From CAYNFH01 sp964396385 (GTDB lineage Bacteria > Armatimonadota > Chthonomonadetes > Chthonomonadales > CAJBBX01), in contig CAYNFH010000212.1 of assembly GCA_964396385.1 (NCBI GenBank), positions 1-10,691 of the forward strand: a stretch of DNA of 10,691 bases, written 5' to 3'. Each line of letters opens with the position of its first letter. Position 1 is the first letter of the stretch. Made by a program: the position numbers and the translations under genes. Shown here piece after piece: positions 1-6,779 of the stretch. The notes below the pieces were generated by a model that did no database searches, had not been told where the DNA came from, and was given only the letters and a program-made list of their open reading frames with translations.

Positions 1-40
1 GCGGGAGAGGTCTTCGTTCACCGGTCACCCCTTCGGTGGG

Positions 41-100
41 GGTGTTCAGGTGTTCGGGTGTTCAGGTGTTCAGGAACCCGGTCCCGAACACCTGAACACC
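41..100. repeat. Inverted repeat of TGTTCAGG octads downstream of the aminotransferase
   Basis: Positions 41-58 are a perfect 18-nt inverted match to 83-100. The left side is built from about four tandem copies of the octad GGTGTTCA (41-74), so 57-74 can also pair with 83-100 with one mismatch. It lies 38 nt beyond the stop of the minus-strand aminotransferase, where it could act as a transcript 3'-end hairpin. It has no U-tract, so it is not a classical intrinsic terminator. The sequence closely resembles the palindrome at 8755-8798. Confidence 0.85.
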
Positions 101-137
101 TACTCGACGGAAGGAGAGTACACGCGGTTTCGGAGCG

Positions 138-1439
138 TCAGGGAGCGGGAGATACCGGCACGCAGCGGAGGGACTCCTCCAGGATGTCCAGGCCCTTCTC
201 CAGGGTGGGCTCCGGGATATTCAGCGGAGGGATCAGGCGGATAGTCGCGTTGTCCACTGCCGGGTCGCCTATCTTGGCGCCGCAGGTGAGGATCAGCAGC
301 CCCTCCTCGCGGGCGCTGCGCTTGACCGCCTCGCAGCGGGCGTAGTCCGGCCGGCCGGCCGCATCGCGCAGCTCGATTCCTATCATCAGGCCGAGGCCGC
401 GCACGTCCGACACGCCGAAGTGGCCAACGAGCGGGCTCAGGCGCGCCCGCACCTGCTCGCCCAGCTTCGCGGAGCGGTCCACCAGATGCTCTCGCTCCAT
501 CACCTGGAGCGCGGCGAGACCGGCGGCGCAGGCCAGGGGATTGCCGCCGAAGGTGGTGCCGTGCTCGCCGGGCTCCCAGCGCGCCATCAGGTCCTCCCGC
601 ACGGCCAGTCCCGCCAGGGGGAGACCTCCGCCCACGGCCTTGCCGAACACCACAATATCCGGCACAATCTCCAGATGCTGGAAGCCGAGCCAGCGGCCCG
701 TGCGGCCCCAGCCGGTCTGGATCTCGTCGCAGACCAGCAGGATGCCGTACCGCTCCGTTAGCTCCCGGATTCGCCGGGCAGCCTCCGGAGTCACCGGATG
801 GTAGCCGCCCTCGCCCTGCTGCGGCTCCAGGAAGAGCGCGGCCGTGCGGCTGCCGACTCGCTCCAACAGCTTCTCCAACTCAGGCAGGAACTCGGTCCCG
901 CGCGGGGCCGGCGCGTGATGGATATGGGCGCGCATCGTCTGGAGGAACGGCTCGTACGCTTCCCAATGCACCCGCTTGGAGCGAGAGAGGGCCGTGGCCA
1001 GCATGGTACGGCCGTGGAAGGCGCCCTGGAAGGCAATGAAATCGGAGCGGCCCGTCGCCTTCACGGCCAGCTTGGCCGCCGCCTCAATGGATTCGCTGCC
1101 GCTGTTGAGGTAGAGGAAGGTCCACGGCGGTCCCGGGGCGACGCGTGCGAAGAGGCCGCGCATCCAGTGGCCCAGCGCAAGCTGTGGGGCATGCCGCATG
1201 GTGTCCGAAACGTGGACCACGCGTGCCGCCTGCTCCCGGATGGCCTCCACTACGTCCGGGTGGCTATGGCCGGCATTGTGGACGGCGATGCCGGCGGTGA
1301 AGTCTATAAACCGCTTGGCCCGATAGGTAACCACCTCCGCGCCGCGCGCCGAGCGGGCCACCTCATCCGTCTCAAACCCCACCACGTCGGCCAGCAGGCC
1401 TTCCGTGTTCCATTCCAGTATCTGTTCGTCTTTGTCCAT
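138..1439 (-). CDS. Class III PLP-dependent aminotransferase (lysine 6-/4-aminobutyrate type)
   Basis: About 433 residues, the usual length for class III (omega) aminotransferases. Visible motifs are the phosphate-binding NSGSESIEAAAKLA near residue 112, FQGAFHGRT near 137, DEIQTGWGRTGRW with the pyridine-binding Asp near 238, and VVFGKAVGGGLPLAG with the Schiff-base Lys near 267, followed by HGTTFGGNPLACAAG. The family moves a terminal amino group to 2-oxoglutarate, giving a semialdehyde. The start is placed at the Met of MDKDEQ. The frame stays open upstream to 1541, but that stretch is built from intergenic repeat sequence and is unlikely to be coding. No clear Shine-Dalgarno is seen. It lies 105 bp downstream of an ALDH7-like dehydrogenase and an HglS-like gene, so lysine 6-aminotransferase is favoured, but GABA or 5-aminovalerate aminotransferase cannot be excluded by eye. 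Confidence 0.9.
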   Translation of the reverse strand: MDKDEQILEWNTEGLLADVVGFETDEVARSARGAEVVTYRAKRFIDFTAGIAVHNAGHSHPDVVEAIREQAARVVHVSDTMRHAPQLALGHWMRGLFARVAPGPPWTFLYLNSGSESIEAAAKLAVKATGRSDFIAFQGAFHGRTMLATALSRSKRVHWEAYEPFLQTMRAHIHHAPAPRGTEFLPELEKLLERVGSRTAALFLEPQQGEGGYHPVTPEAARRIRELTERYGILLVCDEIQTGWGRTGRWLGFQHLEIVPDIVVFGKAVGGGLPLAGLAVREDLMARWEPGEHGTTFGGNPLACAAGLAALQVMEREHLVDRSAKLGEQVRARLSPLVGHFGVSDVRGLGLMIGIELRDAAGRPDYARCEAVKRSAREEGLLILTCGAKIGDPAVDNATIRLIPPLNIPEPTLEKGLDILEESLRCVPVSPAP

Positions 1440-1463
1440 ACAGTTACAATCGGCAGAAATGGG

Positions 1464-1484
1464 TTGATGGTTGATGGTTGATGG
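1464..1484. repeat. Three tandem TTGATGG heptads
   Basis: TTGATGG occurs three times in perfect tandem, at 1464-1470, 1471-1477 and 1478-1484, just upstream of the aminotransferase start. It belongs to the same low-complexity intergenic repeat style seen elsewhere in the window but has a different unit. Confidence 0.8.
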
Positions 1485-1529
1485 ACCGAAATCGCCGCGC
1501 CGGATCATCGCCGCGTCGCCGCGTCCGGA

Positions 1530-1557
1530 TTCATCCTTCATCCTTCAGCCTTCATCC
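1530..1557. repeat. Four tandem TTCATCC heptads overlapping the ALDH stop codon
   Basis: The exact heptads are TTCATCC, TTCATCC, TTCAGCC, TTCATCC. The TGA stop of the aldehyde dehydrogenase (complement of 1545-1547) lies inside the third unit, so the last residues, KDEG, are encoded by the repeat. The array is preceded by TCCGGATTC (1524-1532), close to the core found in the loops of other palindromes here. A related unit occurs at 6574-6598. Confidence 0.8.
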
Positions 1558-3053
1558 TTTGCCGTATCTATCTGCGCTCGGACCAGCTCGTCCGTTTCCG
1601 CGTAGTTCACGTAGATGCTCTTCCACTCCGTGCAGTAATCCATGGCGGTCCAGCCGGCCTCCCGGTGGCCGTTGCCGGTCTGCTTGACGCCGCCGAACGG
1701 AAGCTGGATCTCCGCGCCGCTGGTGGGCAGGTTAATGTAGACGATGCCGGCCTCCAGCTCCTGGATGGCGCGGAAGGCGCGGCTCACGTTCTGGGTATAC
1801 AGGGAGAGCGAAAGGCCGTACTGCGTGCCGTTGGCGGCCGCGATGGCCTCCTCCAGGTTGCCCACTTCCACCAGCCCCGTTACGGGACCGAAGATCTCCT
1901 CCTGGGCTACGCGCATCTCCATGCGCACGTCGTCCAGCACGGTGGGCGCGTAGAAGCAGCCCTCCGCATACCCGCCCTCCTCCAGGACCCGGCCTCCGGT
2001 GAGCACCTTGGCGCCCTCGCCGCGGCCTATCTCCACATAGCCGTGGATGCGCTTGAGCTGGTCGCGGTTTACCACGGGGCCTATCTCTACCGCCGGGTCG
2101 GCGCCTGCCCCCATGTTGAGGGCTTTGGTCCGGTCCACCAGCTCGTCGCGGAACCGCTTCTTCACGCCGCGCTGGATAATCAGGCGGCTGGCGGCGGTGC
2201 AGCGCTGGCCGGCGGTGCCGAAGGCGCTCCAGAGCGCGCCCTTGAGCGCCAGCTCCAGGTTCGCGTCGTCCAGCACCACGATGGCGTTCTTGCCGCCCAG
2301 CTCGCAGCTCACCCGCTTCATGAGCTGCCCGCACCGGCCGGCGACCAGCCGGCCCGTCTCCGTGGAGCCGGTGAAGGAGATGGTGGACACGCCGGGCGAC
2401 TCTACCAGTGCCGCGCCAGCCTCCTCGCCGTAGCCGGTGACCAGATTGAGCACGCCGGCCGGGAGCCCCGCCTCAATGAGGACCTCCACAAAGAGCTGGG
2501 CCATGCCGGGTGTGTCCTCCGCCGGCTTGAAGACGATGGTGTTGCCTGCCAGCAGGGCGGGGAAGATCTTCCAGCTCGGAATGGCGATGGGAAAGTTCCA
2601 CGGCGAGATAACGCCGACCACGCCCACCGGGACGCGCTGCGCGCCGCAGAAGATGTCCGGCCGCTCCGAGGGGACGATCTGGCCGTTAGGCATACGGCCA
2701 AAGCCGGCCATGTAGTGGGCCATGTCGATGGCCTCCTGCACGTCGCCACGGGCCTCGACGAGCACCTTGCCCATCTCCTCCACCATGCGGCGGGCCAGCT
2801 CCTCTTTGCGCTGCTCCAGGATGCGGCCGGCGCGCTCGATGATGGCCGCGCGGGCGGGCATGGGCGTGCGGCGCCAGCTCGGGTAGGCGCGCGCGGCGGC
2901 GCTGACGGCGGCCTCCACGTCTTCACGGCGCGAGCGGGCGTACTGTCCCAGCACCTGGCTGGTCTTCGCCGGGTTGACGGAGTCGAACGTCTCGCCTGCC
3001 TCGGCAGAGCGCCACTCACCCGCTATATAGTTGGTCTGACCGTCTGCGTACAT
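1545..3053 (-). CDS. NAD(P)-dependent aldehyde dehydrogenase, ALDH7-like (2-aminoadipate semialdehyde dehydrogenase candidate)
   Basis: A full-length 502-residue ALDH. Visible catalytic features are ISPWNFPIAIPSWK with the oxyanion Asn at 153, the NAD-binding FKPAED with Lys176, the Rossmann motif SFTGSTETGR (226-235), general base Glu251 in ELGGKN, nucleophile Cys285 in GTAGQRCTAASR, and EEIFGP (386-390). The C-terminal loop NLPTSGAEIQLPFGGVKQTG (441-460) followed by NGHREAG resembles the N-I-P-T-S-G-A-E signature of the ALDH7/antiquitin family, which oxidises 2-aminoadipate semialdehyde to 2-aminoadipate. AAGGA ends 7 nt before the ATG. The gene starts 9 nt after the HglS-like stop, so the two are probably one transcription unit. 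The substrate is inferred from the loop and the neighbours; other semialdehydes are possible. Confidence 0.92.
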   Translation of the reverse strand: MYADGQTNYIAGEWRSAEAGETFDSVNPAKTSQVLGQYARSRREDVEAAVSAAARAYPSWRRTPMPARAAIIERAGRILEQRKEELARRMVEEMGKVLVEARGDVQEAIDMAHYMAGFGRMPNGQIVPSERPDIFCGAQRVPVGVVGVISPWNFPIAIPSWKIFPALLAGNTIVFKPAEDTPGMAQLFVEVLIEAGLPAGVLNLVTGYGEEAGAALVESPGVSTISFTGSTETGRLVAGRCGQLMKRVSCELGGKNAIVVLDDANLELALKGALWSAFGTAGQRCTAASRLIIQRGVKKRFRDELVDRTKALNMGAGADPAVEIGPVVNRDQLKRIHGYVEIGRGEGAKVLTGGRVLEEGGYAEGCFYAPTVLDDVRMEMRVAQEEIFGPVTGLVEVGNLEEAIAAANGTQYGLSLSLYTQNVSRAFRAIQELEAGIVYINLPTSGAEIQLPFGGVKQTGNGHREAGWTAMDYCTEWKSIYVNYAETDELVRAQIDTAKDEG

Positions 3054-3062
3054 GAAAGTTCC

Positions 3063-4397
3063 TTACCGTCTTGCGTCCGTAGCGCGGATGATGGTGTTGA
3101 TGCCCGTCTTGTTAAAGCCCTTGAAGCCCTCCCAGCGCTGGAGGATCTCCAGGTGGCTGCCGTTAGCGCCCTGAGCGGCGAAGCGGGCGGCCTGCTCTGG
3201 CGTGATCAGTCCCTGGGACCGGAGTGATTCCAGGCGCGCCGGGTCTACCGGCCAGACTTCCGCCAGGGTGAAGGCCTGCTTGAGCATGGGCAGGTCCGTG
3301 AACGGCGCCATCACGGCGAAGCCGGCGGCCTCCAGGTTGGCCTGGGCCTGCGCGAAGTCGAACTCGCACTCCAGGTGGTGCAGCCCGGCCTGGCCGATGC
3401 TGCTGGAGTGGAGGGCGCACCAGAGGCCGATAGTGCCGAGGGAATCGCGCGGCGGCAGCGCCTCCGCGGCAAAGTCGATGTTCAGCTCCTCCGGGGCCAT
3501 GTCCACGTCGCAGAAGAGCACCACCCGGCTCACCGGGTGCTCCAGCACCTGTGCGCCCCAGCCGGCCTCCACGCCCGCGTAGAACCGCTCGCGCGAAGCG
3601 AACCCAGCGCTGTGCCACAGGTTGATGAGCGACCGGAATCCCGTCCGGGAGGAGCGGTAGGTGTGATGGTCGTGGTTGGCCCAGCCAAATCCCATCTCGC
3701 ACTGGCGGGCGTACTGCCAGCGGGCGGCGGCGTTGCGGGTCAGGTAGTAGTCGCGCTCGGCGGAGAAGAGCTCGTCCACGGCGCGGTCCCGGCCGATCTC
3801 CCCGGCAATGCCGGCTATGAGCTGCGCTGCGCGCTCGGTGGCCCGCATCTCGTCGCCGGAGCGGTCCCGGCTGCCGAGGGCCTCGCGCGCCTTGGACAGG
3901 GCCGTTCGCTCCGCCGCACGGAGCGTTCCCGGCCGGTAGCCGGCATAGCCCCGGCGAGCCACCACCGCCAGCTCACCATACGGTAGGCGAACGCGCGCCT
4001 CCTCATAGCAAGAATCAGGCTCGCCGCGCCGATCCTTGGAGCGCAGCCCATTCGCCTCCAGGAATCGGTCCACATCCTCCGCCGCCAGCGCGAGCCGTGG
4101 ATGCGAGCGCAATAGCCGCACTCTGGGCAGCCGCGCCTCCGGATGGACCCACACCCCGTCTCCATCCACCACAGTCTCCACGTAGCCCACGCGCGCCAGC
4201 TCCTCGCCCCGCGAGGAGGATTCGGTCATTACCCAGTGGTCCACCAGGCTGGCCAGGCGCACCCCGGCCGCGCAGCGGAACCGCTCCTCCATCTCCGCGA
4301 GCGGCGGATTCTCCTGGAGGAAGGTGTGAAGCCACTCCTCCATCAGCTGCGCGGCCCCCGGGCAGCGCGGCCACGATTCTATCGTTGGATTGTCCAT
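3063..4397 (-). CDS. Putative VOC-fold metalloenzyme, DUF1338/HglS-like (2-oxoadipate dioxygenase/decarboxylase candidate)
   Basis: A 444-residue soluble protein. The start is the ATG at 4397, because GGGAGG lies 5 nt upstream; the frame is open a further 8 codons. The N-terminal part has SLVDHWVM (His54), followed by a GYVETVVDGDGVWVHPEARLPRV stretch. The middle has GWANHDHHTYR (His242, 244, 245) leading into a helix and LWHSAGF. The C-terminal part has GLHHLECEFDF (His340, His341, Glu343) leading into LEAAGF. Repeated strand-His / helix / GF units suggest vicinal-oxygen-chelate modules. Known HglS proteins use Fe(II) bound by two His and one Glu to turn 2-oxoadipate into D-2-hydroxyglutarate. 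Similarity here is by pattern only and would be a divergent relative. The tight link to an ALDH7-like dehydrogenase and an aminotransferase supports a lysine-degradation role. The reading frame is certain, the function is not. Confidence 0.62.
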   Translation of the reverse strand: MDNPTIESWPRCPGAAQLMEEWLHTFLQENPPLAEMEERFRCAAGVRLASLVDHWVMTESSSRGEELARVGYVETVVDGDGVWVHPEARLPRVRLLRSHPRLALAAEDVDRFLEANGLRSKDRRGEPDSCYEEARVRLPYGELAVVARRGYAGYRPGTLRAAERTALSKAREALGSRDRSGDEMRATERAAQLIAGIAGEIGRDRAVDELFSAERDYYLTRNAAARWQYARQCEMGFGWANHDHHTYRSSRTGFRSLINLWHSAGFASRERFYAGVEAGWGAQVLEHPVSRVVLFCDVDMAPEELNIDFAAEALPPRDSLGTIGLWCALHSSSIGQAGLHHLECEFDFAQAQANLEAAGFAVMAPFTDLPMLKQAFTLAEVWPVDPARLESLRSQGLITPEQAARFAAQGANGSHLEILQRWEGFKGFNKTGINTIIRATDARR

Positions 4398-4421
4398 AGA
4401 AGCCTCCCACCAAGACCACAA

Positions 4422-4451
4422 AGGCCCCGTCTGGTCCGGCGAACGGGGCCT
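4422..4451 (-). promoter_or_regulatory. GC-rich 9-bp hairpin in the 5' leader of the catabolic operon
   Basis: AGGCCCCGT (4422-4430) and ACGGGGCCT (4443-4451) are perfect complements around a 12-nt loop. On the minus strand the stem is followed by TTTGTGGTCTT and then the GGGAGG ribosome-binding site. If the promoter at 4461-4489 is right, the hairpin begins a few nucleotides from the mRNA 5' end, where it could protect the transcript. The short T-run makes an attenuator the alternative. Confidence 0.55.
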
Positions 4452-4460
4452 GCACTAACT

Positions 4461-4489
4461 ATTATGGCTTAAGGCGACGGAGGACGGAA
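4461..4489 (-). promoter_or_regulatory. Candidate sigma70-type promoter of the catabolic operon
   Basis: On the minus strand, TTCCGT (4489-4484), a 17-nt spacer, and CATAAT (4466-4461), the latter five of six to TATAAT. The -35 is poor. Expected start is near 4454, about 57 nt before the ATG. Confidence 0.35.
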
Positions 4490-4493
4490 GAGA

Positions 4494-4580
4494 GTGTAGG
4501 GGAGTATGGGGGTGTGGGCGTATGGGAGACCGGATTCCAGCCACTCCCACACTCCCATACTCCCATACTTCCACACACTC
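4494..4580. repeat. Inverted repeat of CCCATACT octads abutting the Spy-like gene
   Basis: The left arm 4503-4518 pairs with 4546-4561 over 16 positions with a single G-T pair. Further copies of GTATGGG and CCCATACT lie at 4521-4526 and 4554-4569. The loop contains ACCGGATTCC (4529-4538). The element ends one base before the Spy-like stop codon (4582), so it would form a 3'-end hairpin on that transcript. Confidence 0.85.
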
Positions 4581-4581
4581 G

Positions 4582-5070
4582 TCATTGCGGAACGGGGCGG
4601 GACGGGCCGTGCGGGCCTCGGCCGGGCCAGGGGTGCATGGCGCGCATCCGCTCGCGAATCTCGTGGGTCATGGCGGTGAGCCGGTCGAACTGCTCACGGG
4701 AGAGGACGTGGCGCAGCTTTTCCTGGGTTCCGGCGTGGAGGGCCAGCCGCTGCTTATAGAGCTGGAATATCTGTCTGCGCAGGGCAGCCGCCTGCTTGCG
4801 GTCGAAGTCGAAGTTATCGTACAGGGCGGAGAGCTGCTGGTACAGGTTGTGCATCCGGGTGCGCAGCTCGCGCTCCTGCTGGAAGTCGTTCTTATAGATG
4901 GCCTCGATCTGCTGCTGCTGCTCCACGCTGATGCCGATGCGGGCGCGTATCTGGGCTTTCTCCTCCTCCGTAGGCGGGTGGAAGCCGGGCCCCGGCGGGC
5001 GCTGCGCCAGCGCGCCGGCCAGCAGCAGGCCGAGGGGCAGGATGATGAGTATGATCGAGCGGAGTTTCAT
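4582..5070 (-). CDS. Secreted Spy/CpxP-like periplasmic protein (heavy-metal resistance/LTXXQ type)
   Basis: A 162-residue protein with a signal peptide (MKLRSIILIILPLGLLLAGALAQ), a Pro-rich linker, then a largely helical Gln/Arg/Glu-rich body of about residues 34-145, including ISVEQQQQIEAIY and LSREQFDRL, which resembles the LTxxQ repeats of Spy/CpxP/ZraP/CnrX-like proteins. Members bind unfolded proteins or metal and often feed back on envelope-stress sensors. The tail from about 147 is Pro/Gly-rich. Position directly after an ECF sigma/anti-sigma pair fits a CnrX-like or stress-output role. Oddly, an AT-rich palindrome fills the leader and no Shine-Dalgarno is visible within 12 nt of the ATG; the nearest candidate, GGA, is farther upstream. 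Confidence 0.85.
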   Translation of the reverse strand: MKLRSIILIILPLGLLLAGALAQRPPGPGFHPPTEEEKAQIRARIGISVEQQQQIEAIYKNDFQQERELRTRMHNLYQQLSALYDNFDFDRKQAAALRRQIFQLYKQRLALHAGTQEKLRHVLSREQFDRLTAMTHEIRERMRAMHPWPGRGPHGPSRPVPQ

Positions 5071-5076
5071 GGAAGA

Positions 5077-5154
5077 TTTTCAATTTTCCATTTTCAATTT
5101 TCGATTTCCAATTTGACTGAGCGATATTGAGAATTGAAAACTGAAAATTGAAAA
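5077..5154. repeat. AT-rich inverted repeat between the anti-sigma and Spy-like genes
   Basis: The left arm 5077-5098 (built on TTTTCAATTTTC) matches the complement of 5133-5154 at 20 of 22 positions, around a loop of 34 nt. Repeat-like sequence continues to about 5161. Its very low GC contrasts sharply with the flanking genes. It lies between the anti-sigma stop (5168) and the Spy-like start (5070) and replaces the usual ribosome-binding region. Confidence 0.88.
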
Positions 5155-5167
5155 TAGAAAACCGGTC

Positions 5168-5665
5168 CTATTTGGCTTCGCCGATAAACAGGGCGCGGCG
5201 GTCCATGGTGGGCACCCCGCTATCCGGGTCCGGAAGTTGCCGCATCTGCGATACGAGCGAGATGACCTCGGCCACTCCCGCCGGGTCCGCCTTCCTGACT
5301 GTGTGGCTTGGGGCGCCGGCAAAAGGCTTCGCGGTCGATGTAGCGCTCGGCATGTGCGTGAAGAGCAGGGCGCAGAGCGCGCCGGCGGCGAGCGCGCCAG
5401 CGATGGCCCACGGGGGCCGGAAGAGGGACCAGCGGGGCGCCGGGGCGGGCTGCTCAAGGCGGGCGGCCACCTGCGGCCACAGCTCCGGCGCGGAGCGCGG
5501 CTCCGGCAGCGCGGACCAGGCAGCGACCAGCGTCCGCTCCACCGCTTCGGCGCGGGCGCAGGACGCGCAGGCGTCCCGGTGCGCCGCCATTCGGGCCGCC
5601 AGGTCCTGCGGCGCCCGGCCGCGGACCCAGTCCGCCAGCTCTCTTTCAAAGATCTTGCAGTTCAT
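5168..5665 (-). CDS. Zinc-binding (ZAS-type) membrane anti-sigma factor
   Basis: A 165-residue protein. The N-terminal cytoplasmic part has Cys3 and H29-x3-C33-x2-C36 (AHRDACASC), the classic zinc-binding anti-sigma signature. A single hydrophobic helix at about residues 86-103 (AIAGALAAGALCALLFT) crosses the membrane, and the rest is predicted to be periplasmic. It would hold the ECF sigma factor inactive until an envelope or redox signal acts. The ATG lies 2 nt after the sigma stop TAG, so the genes are translationally coupled, and GGCGAGG at the sigma 3' end can serve as the ribosome-binding site. The periplasmic tail is not recognised. The downstream Spy-like protein may be the signal partner. 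Confidence 0.87.
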   Translation of the reverse strand: MNCKIFERELADWVRGRAPQDLAARMAAHRDACASCARAEAVERTLVAAWSALPEPRSAPELWPQVAARLEQPAPAPRWSLFRPPWAIAGALAAGALCALLFTHMPSATSTAKPFAGAPSHTVRKADPAGVAEVISLVSQMRQLPDPDSGVPTMDRRALFIGEAK

Positions 5666-5667
5666 TG

Positions 5668-6264
5668 CTAAACCTCGCCTTGACCGGATTCCATCCAGTT
5701 CCGCAGGCGTCTCCGGGCCCGCGCCAGCCGCGTCTTCAACACGGTATAGGAAAGACCGGTGATCTCCTGTATCTCCTCGTACTCCCGGTCCTCCAGATAG
5801 TACAGCACAAGAATCAATCGGTCGTCCGGGCTCAACTTCTCCAGCGCCTGCCGCAGGGATGCGGACTGCTCCTGCCGCTGCACGCGCCGCAGGGCGTCCT
5901 CTTCCGCGCTGCCCACGGAGAGGTGCTGGAGCTCATTCGATTCTATCCAGACCTCTTTGGGCCGGGCCTGCTTACGGCTGTGCGCGTCGCGGGCGATGTT
6001 CACCGCGATGCGGTAGAGCCAGGTAGCCACTTTGGCGCGGTACTGGAACCGCGGGGCGTTGCGCCATGCCCGTACAAATACTTCCAGCGCCGCCTCTTCG
6101 GCGTCTTCCTCCGACCCCATGAGCCGCGCCAGAAACCGGTACAGCGGCCCCTGATATCTACGCGTTAATTCGCGCAGCGCGGCCGACTCTCCCTCCGCAC
6201 ACAGCCGGAGGAGGTCTTCATCGCTCAGACTCTGCTCGGAACCCGGCGAGTAGCCCCTGGCCAT
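5668..6264 (-). CDS. ECF-family RNA polymerase sigma factor
   Basis: With the start at MARGYSPGSEQ the protein has 198 residues, typical for ECF sigmas. Region 2 runs from SDEDLLRLCAEGESAAL through YRFLARLMGSEEDAEEAALEVFVRAWRN to VATWLYRIAVNIARD. Region 4 includes LSPDDRLILVLYYLEDREYEEIQEITGLSYTVLKTRLARARRRLR with the helix-turn-helix. This start is preferred because GGTGAG stands 7 nt upstream. Other in-frame starts are ATG at 6288 and 6312 and GTG at 6501. The longest form adds 79 residues, including a Cys-rich segment (C9xxC12, C19, C26xxC29C30xxC33), discussed as a finding. The anti-sigma factor follows directly. ECF-like promoter sequences at 8303-8328 and 8395-8423 may be its targets. 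Confidence 0.9.
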   Translation of the reverse strand: MARGYSPGSEQSLSDEDLLRLCAEGESAALRELTRRYQGPLYRFLARLMGSEEDAEEAALEVFVRAWRNAPRFQYRAKVATWLYRIAVNIARDAHSRKQARPKEVWIESNELQHLSVGSAEEDALRRVQRQEQSASLRQALEKLSPDDRLILVLYYLEDREYEEIQEITGLSYTVLKTRLARARRRLRNWMESGQGEV

Positions 6265-6536
6265 GCGGGTACTCACCGCGCTTCCCATTCGCGCCAGTAC
6301 GCCTGCCTGCATCTTATTGCTCTGGTCCGTCCTCTGGGCGCGGGGCAGCCGCTTTGCGGGCGGCCGTCCTCTCTCTGTATCCACCTCTTTAGACGGAGGG
6401 CGGCAACGATGGCAACAGGCGCGACAGGAATCATTGGTCCGGGGGCACTTCCGTACGTGCGGACCGCAAAACCGGCAAAGTGGCTTGAAGGGCGGAGTCA
6501 CGGTCCAGGGAAAAAGCCGTTTAGAGAGTGTACACC

Positions 6537-6598
6537 AAGGATGAAGTTAGAAGGACGAAGGGCCGGAATCCGGTTTCATCCCTCATCCCTCATCCTTC
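6537..6598. repeat. Imperfect palindrome of AAGGATGA / TCATCC(C/T) units
   Basis: 6537-6559 matches the complement of 6576-6598 at roughly 17 of 23 positions, with eight perfect outer base pairs (AAGGATGA). The centre is CCGGAATCCGG (6563-6573), i.e. CCGGATTCC on the minus strand. The right arm holds TCATCCC, TCATCCC, TCATCCT. It lies upstream of the sigma factor frame. Confidence 0.75.
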
Positions 6599-6643
6599 CG
6601 ATGCGGGTGTCCGGGCACGAGGCGGAAGGTCCGGATGTCCGTC

Positions 6644-6722
6644 TGCACACAGGGGGCGTGACGAACCTGGCCACGCCGTTACAAGATGCGTAACAGCCGT
6701 GGCTACGCGTTCCCTGTGTGCA
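6644..6722. other. 79-nt rod-like structured element (possible small RNA or leader)
   Basis: The outer stem TGCACACAGGG (6644-6654) pairs perfectly with 6712-6722. Further inward GCGT/ACGC (6656-6659/6705-6708), GCCACG/CGTGGC (6670-6675/6698-6703) and GTTAC/GTAAC (6678-6682/6690-6694) pair around a 7-nt loop, giving about 26 base pairs. An alternative inner stem is GGCGTG/CACGCC (6655-6660/6672-6677). The strand is unknown. On the minus strand it would lie in a long leader of the sigma operon. I matched no known riboswitch or RNA family. Confidence 0.5.
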
Positions 6723-6730
6723 CTTAACGT

Positions 6731-6756
6731 AACTCCAGCAAGCTCAGCCGGGTTCC
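6731..6756 (-). promoter_or_regulatory. Weak ECF-like promoter candidate upstream of the rod structure
   Basis: On the minus strand GGAAC (6756-6752), 18 nt, then GTTACG from 6733. It is comparable to the GGAAC ... GTC pairs at 8303-8328 and 8395-8423 and would allow sigma operon autoregulation. The evidence is slight because the -10 differs, and 6752-6756 lies in or next to the 6745-6771 stem. Confidence 0.22.
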
Positions 6757-6771
6757 GTGTTCGCCTGGCTG
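6745..6771. other. 8-bp hairpin beside the rod-like element
   Basis: CAGCCGGG (6745-6752) pairs with CCTGGCTG (6764-6771), with one G-U pair, around an 11-nt loop. It lies between the rod-like element and the terminator-like stem. Confidence 0.5.
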
Positions 6772-6779
6772 CTCACACC

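Noticed and set aside
1440..1541. Extension of the aminotransferase N terminus to 1541
   Set aside because: The extra 34 residues are encoded by heptad repeats and lack family similarity; the Met at 1439 gives the normal length.
1464..1557. CRISPR-like array
   Set aside because: The units are 7-nt tandem repeats without spacers, and no cas genes are present.
1665..3227. A 520-codon plus-strand open frame opposite the aldehyde dehydrogenase
   Set aside because: Its product is His/Ala/Gly/Leu-rich without a recognisable domain, and the opposite strand encodes a full ALDH with all catalytic residues. It is an antisense shadow of high-GC coding DNA.
6644..6722. A tRNA-like gene, because a 5-bp stem with a 7-nt loop sits inside a closed multi-stem element
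   Set aside because: The loop has no U33 equivalent, the outer stem is 11 bp rather than 7, there is no TTCRA T-loop in the right place, and no CCA or typical D-arm.
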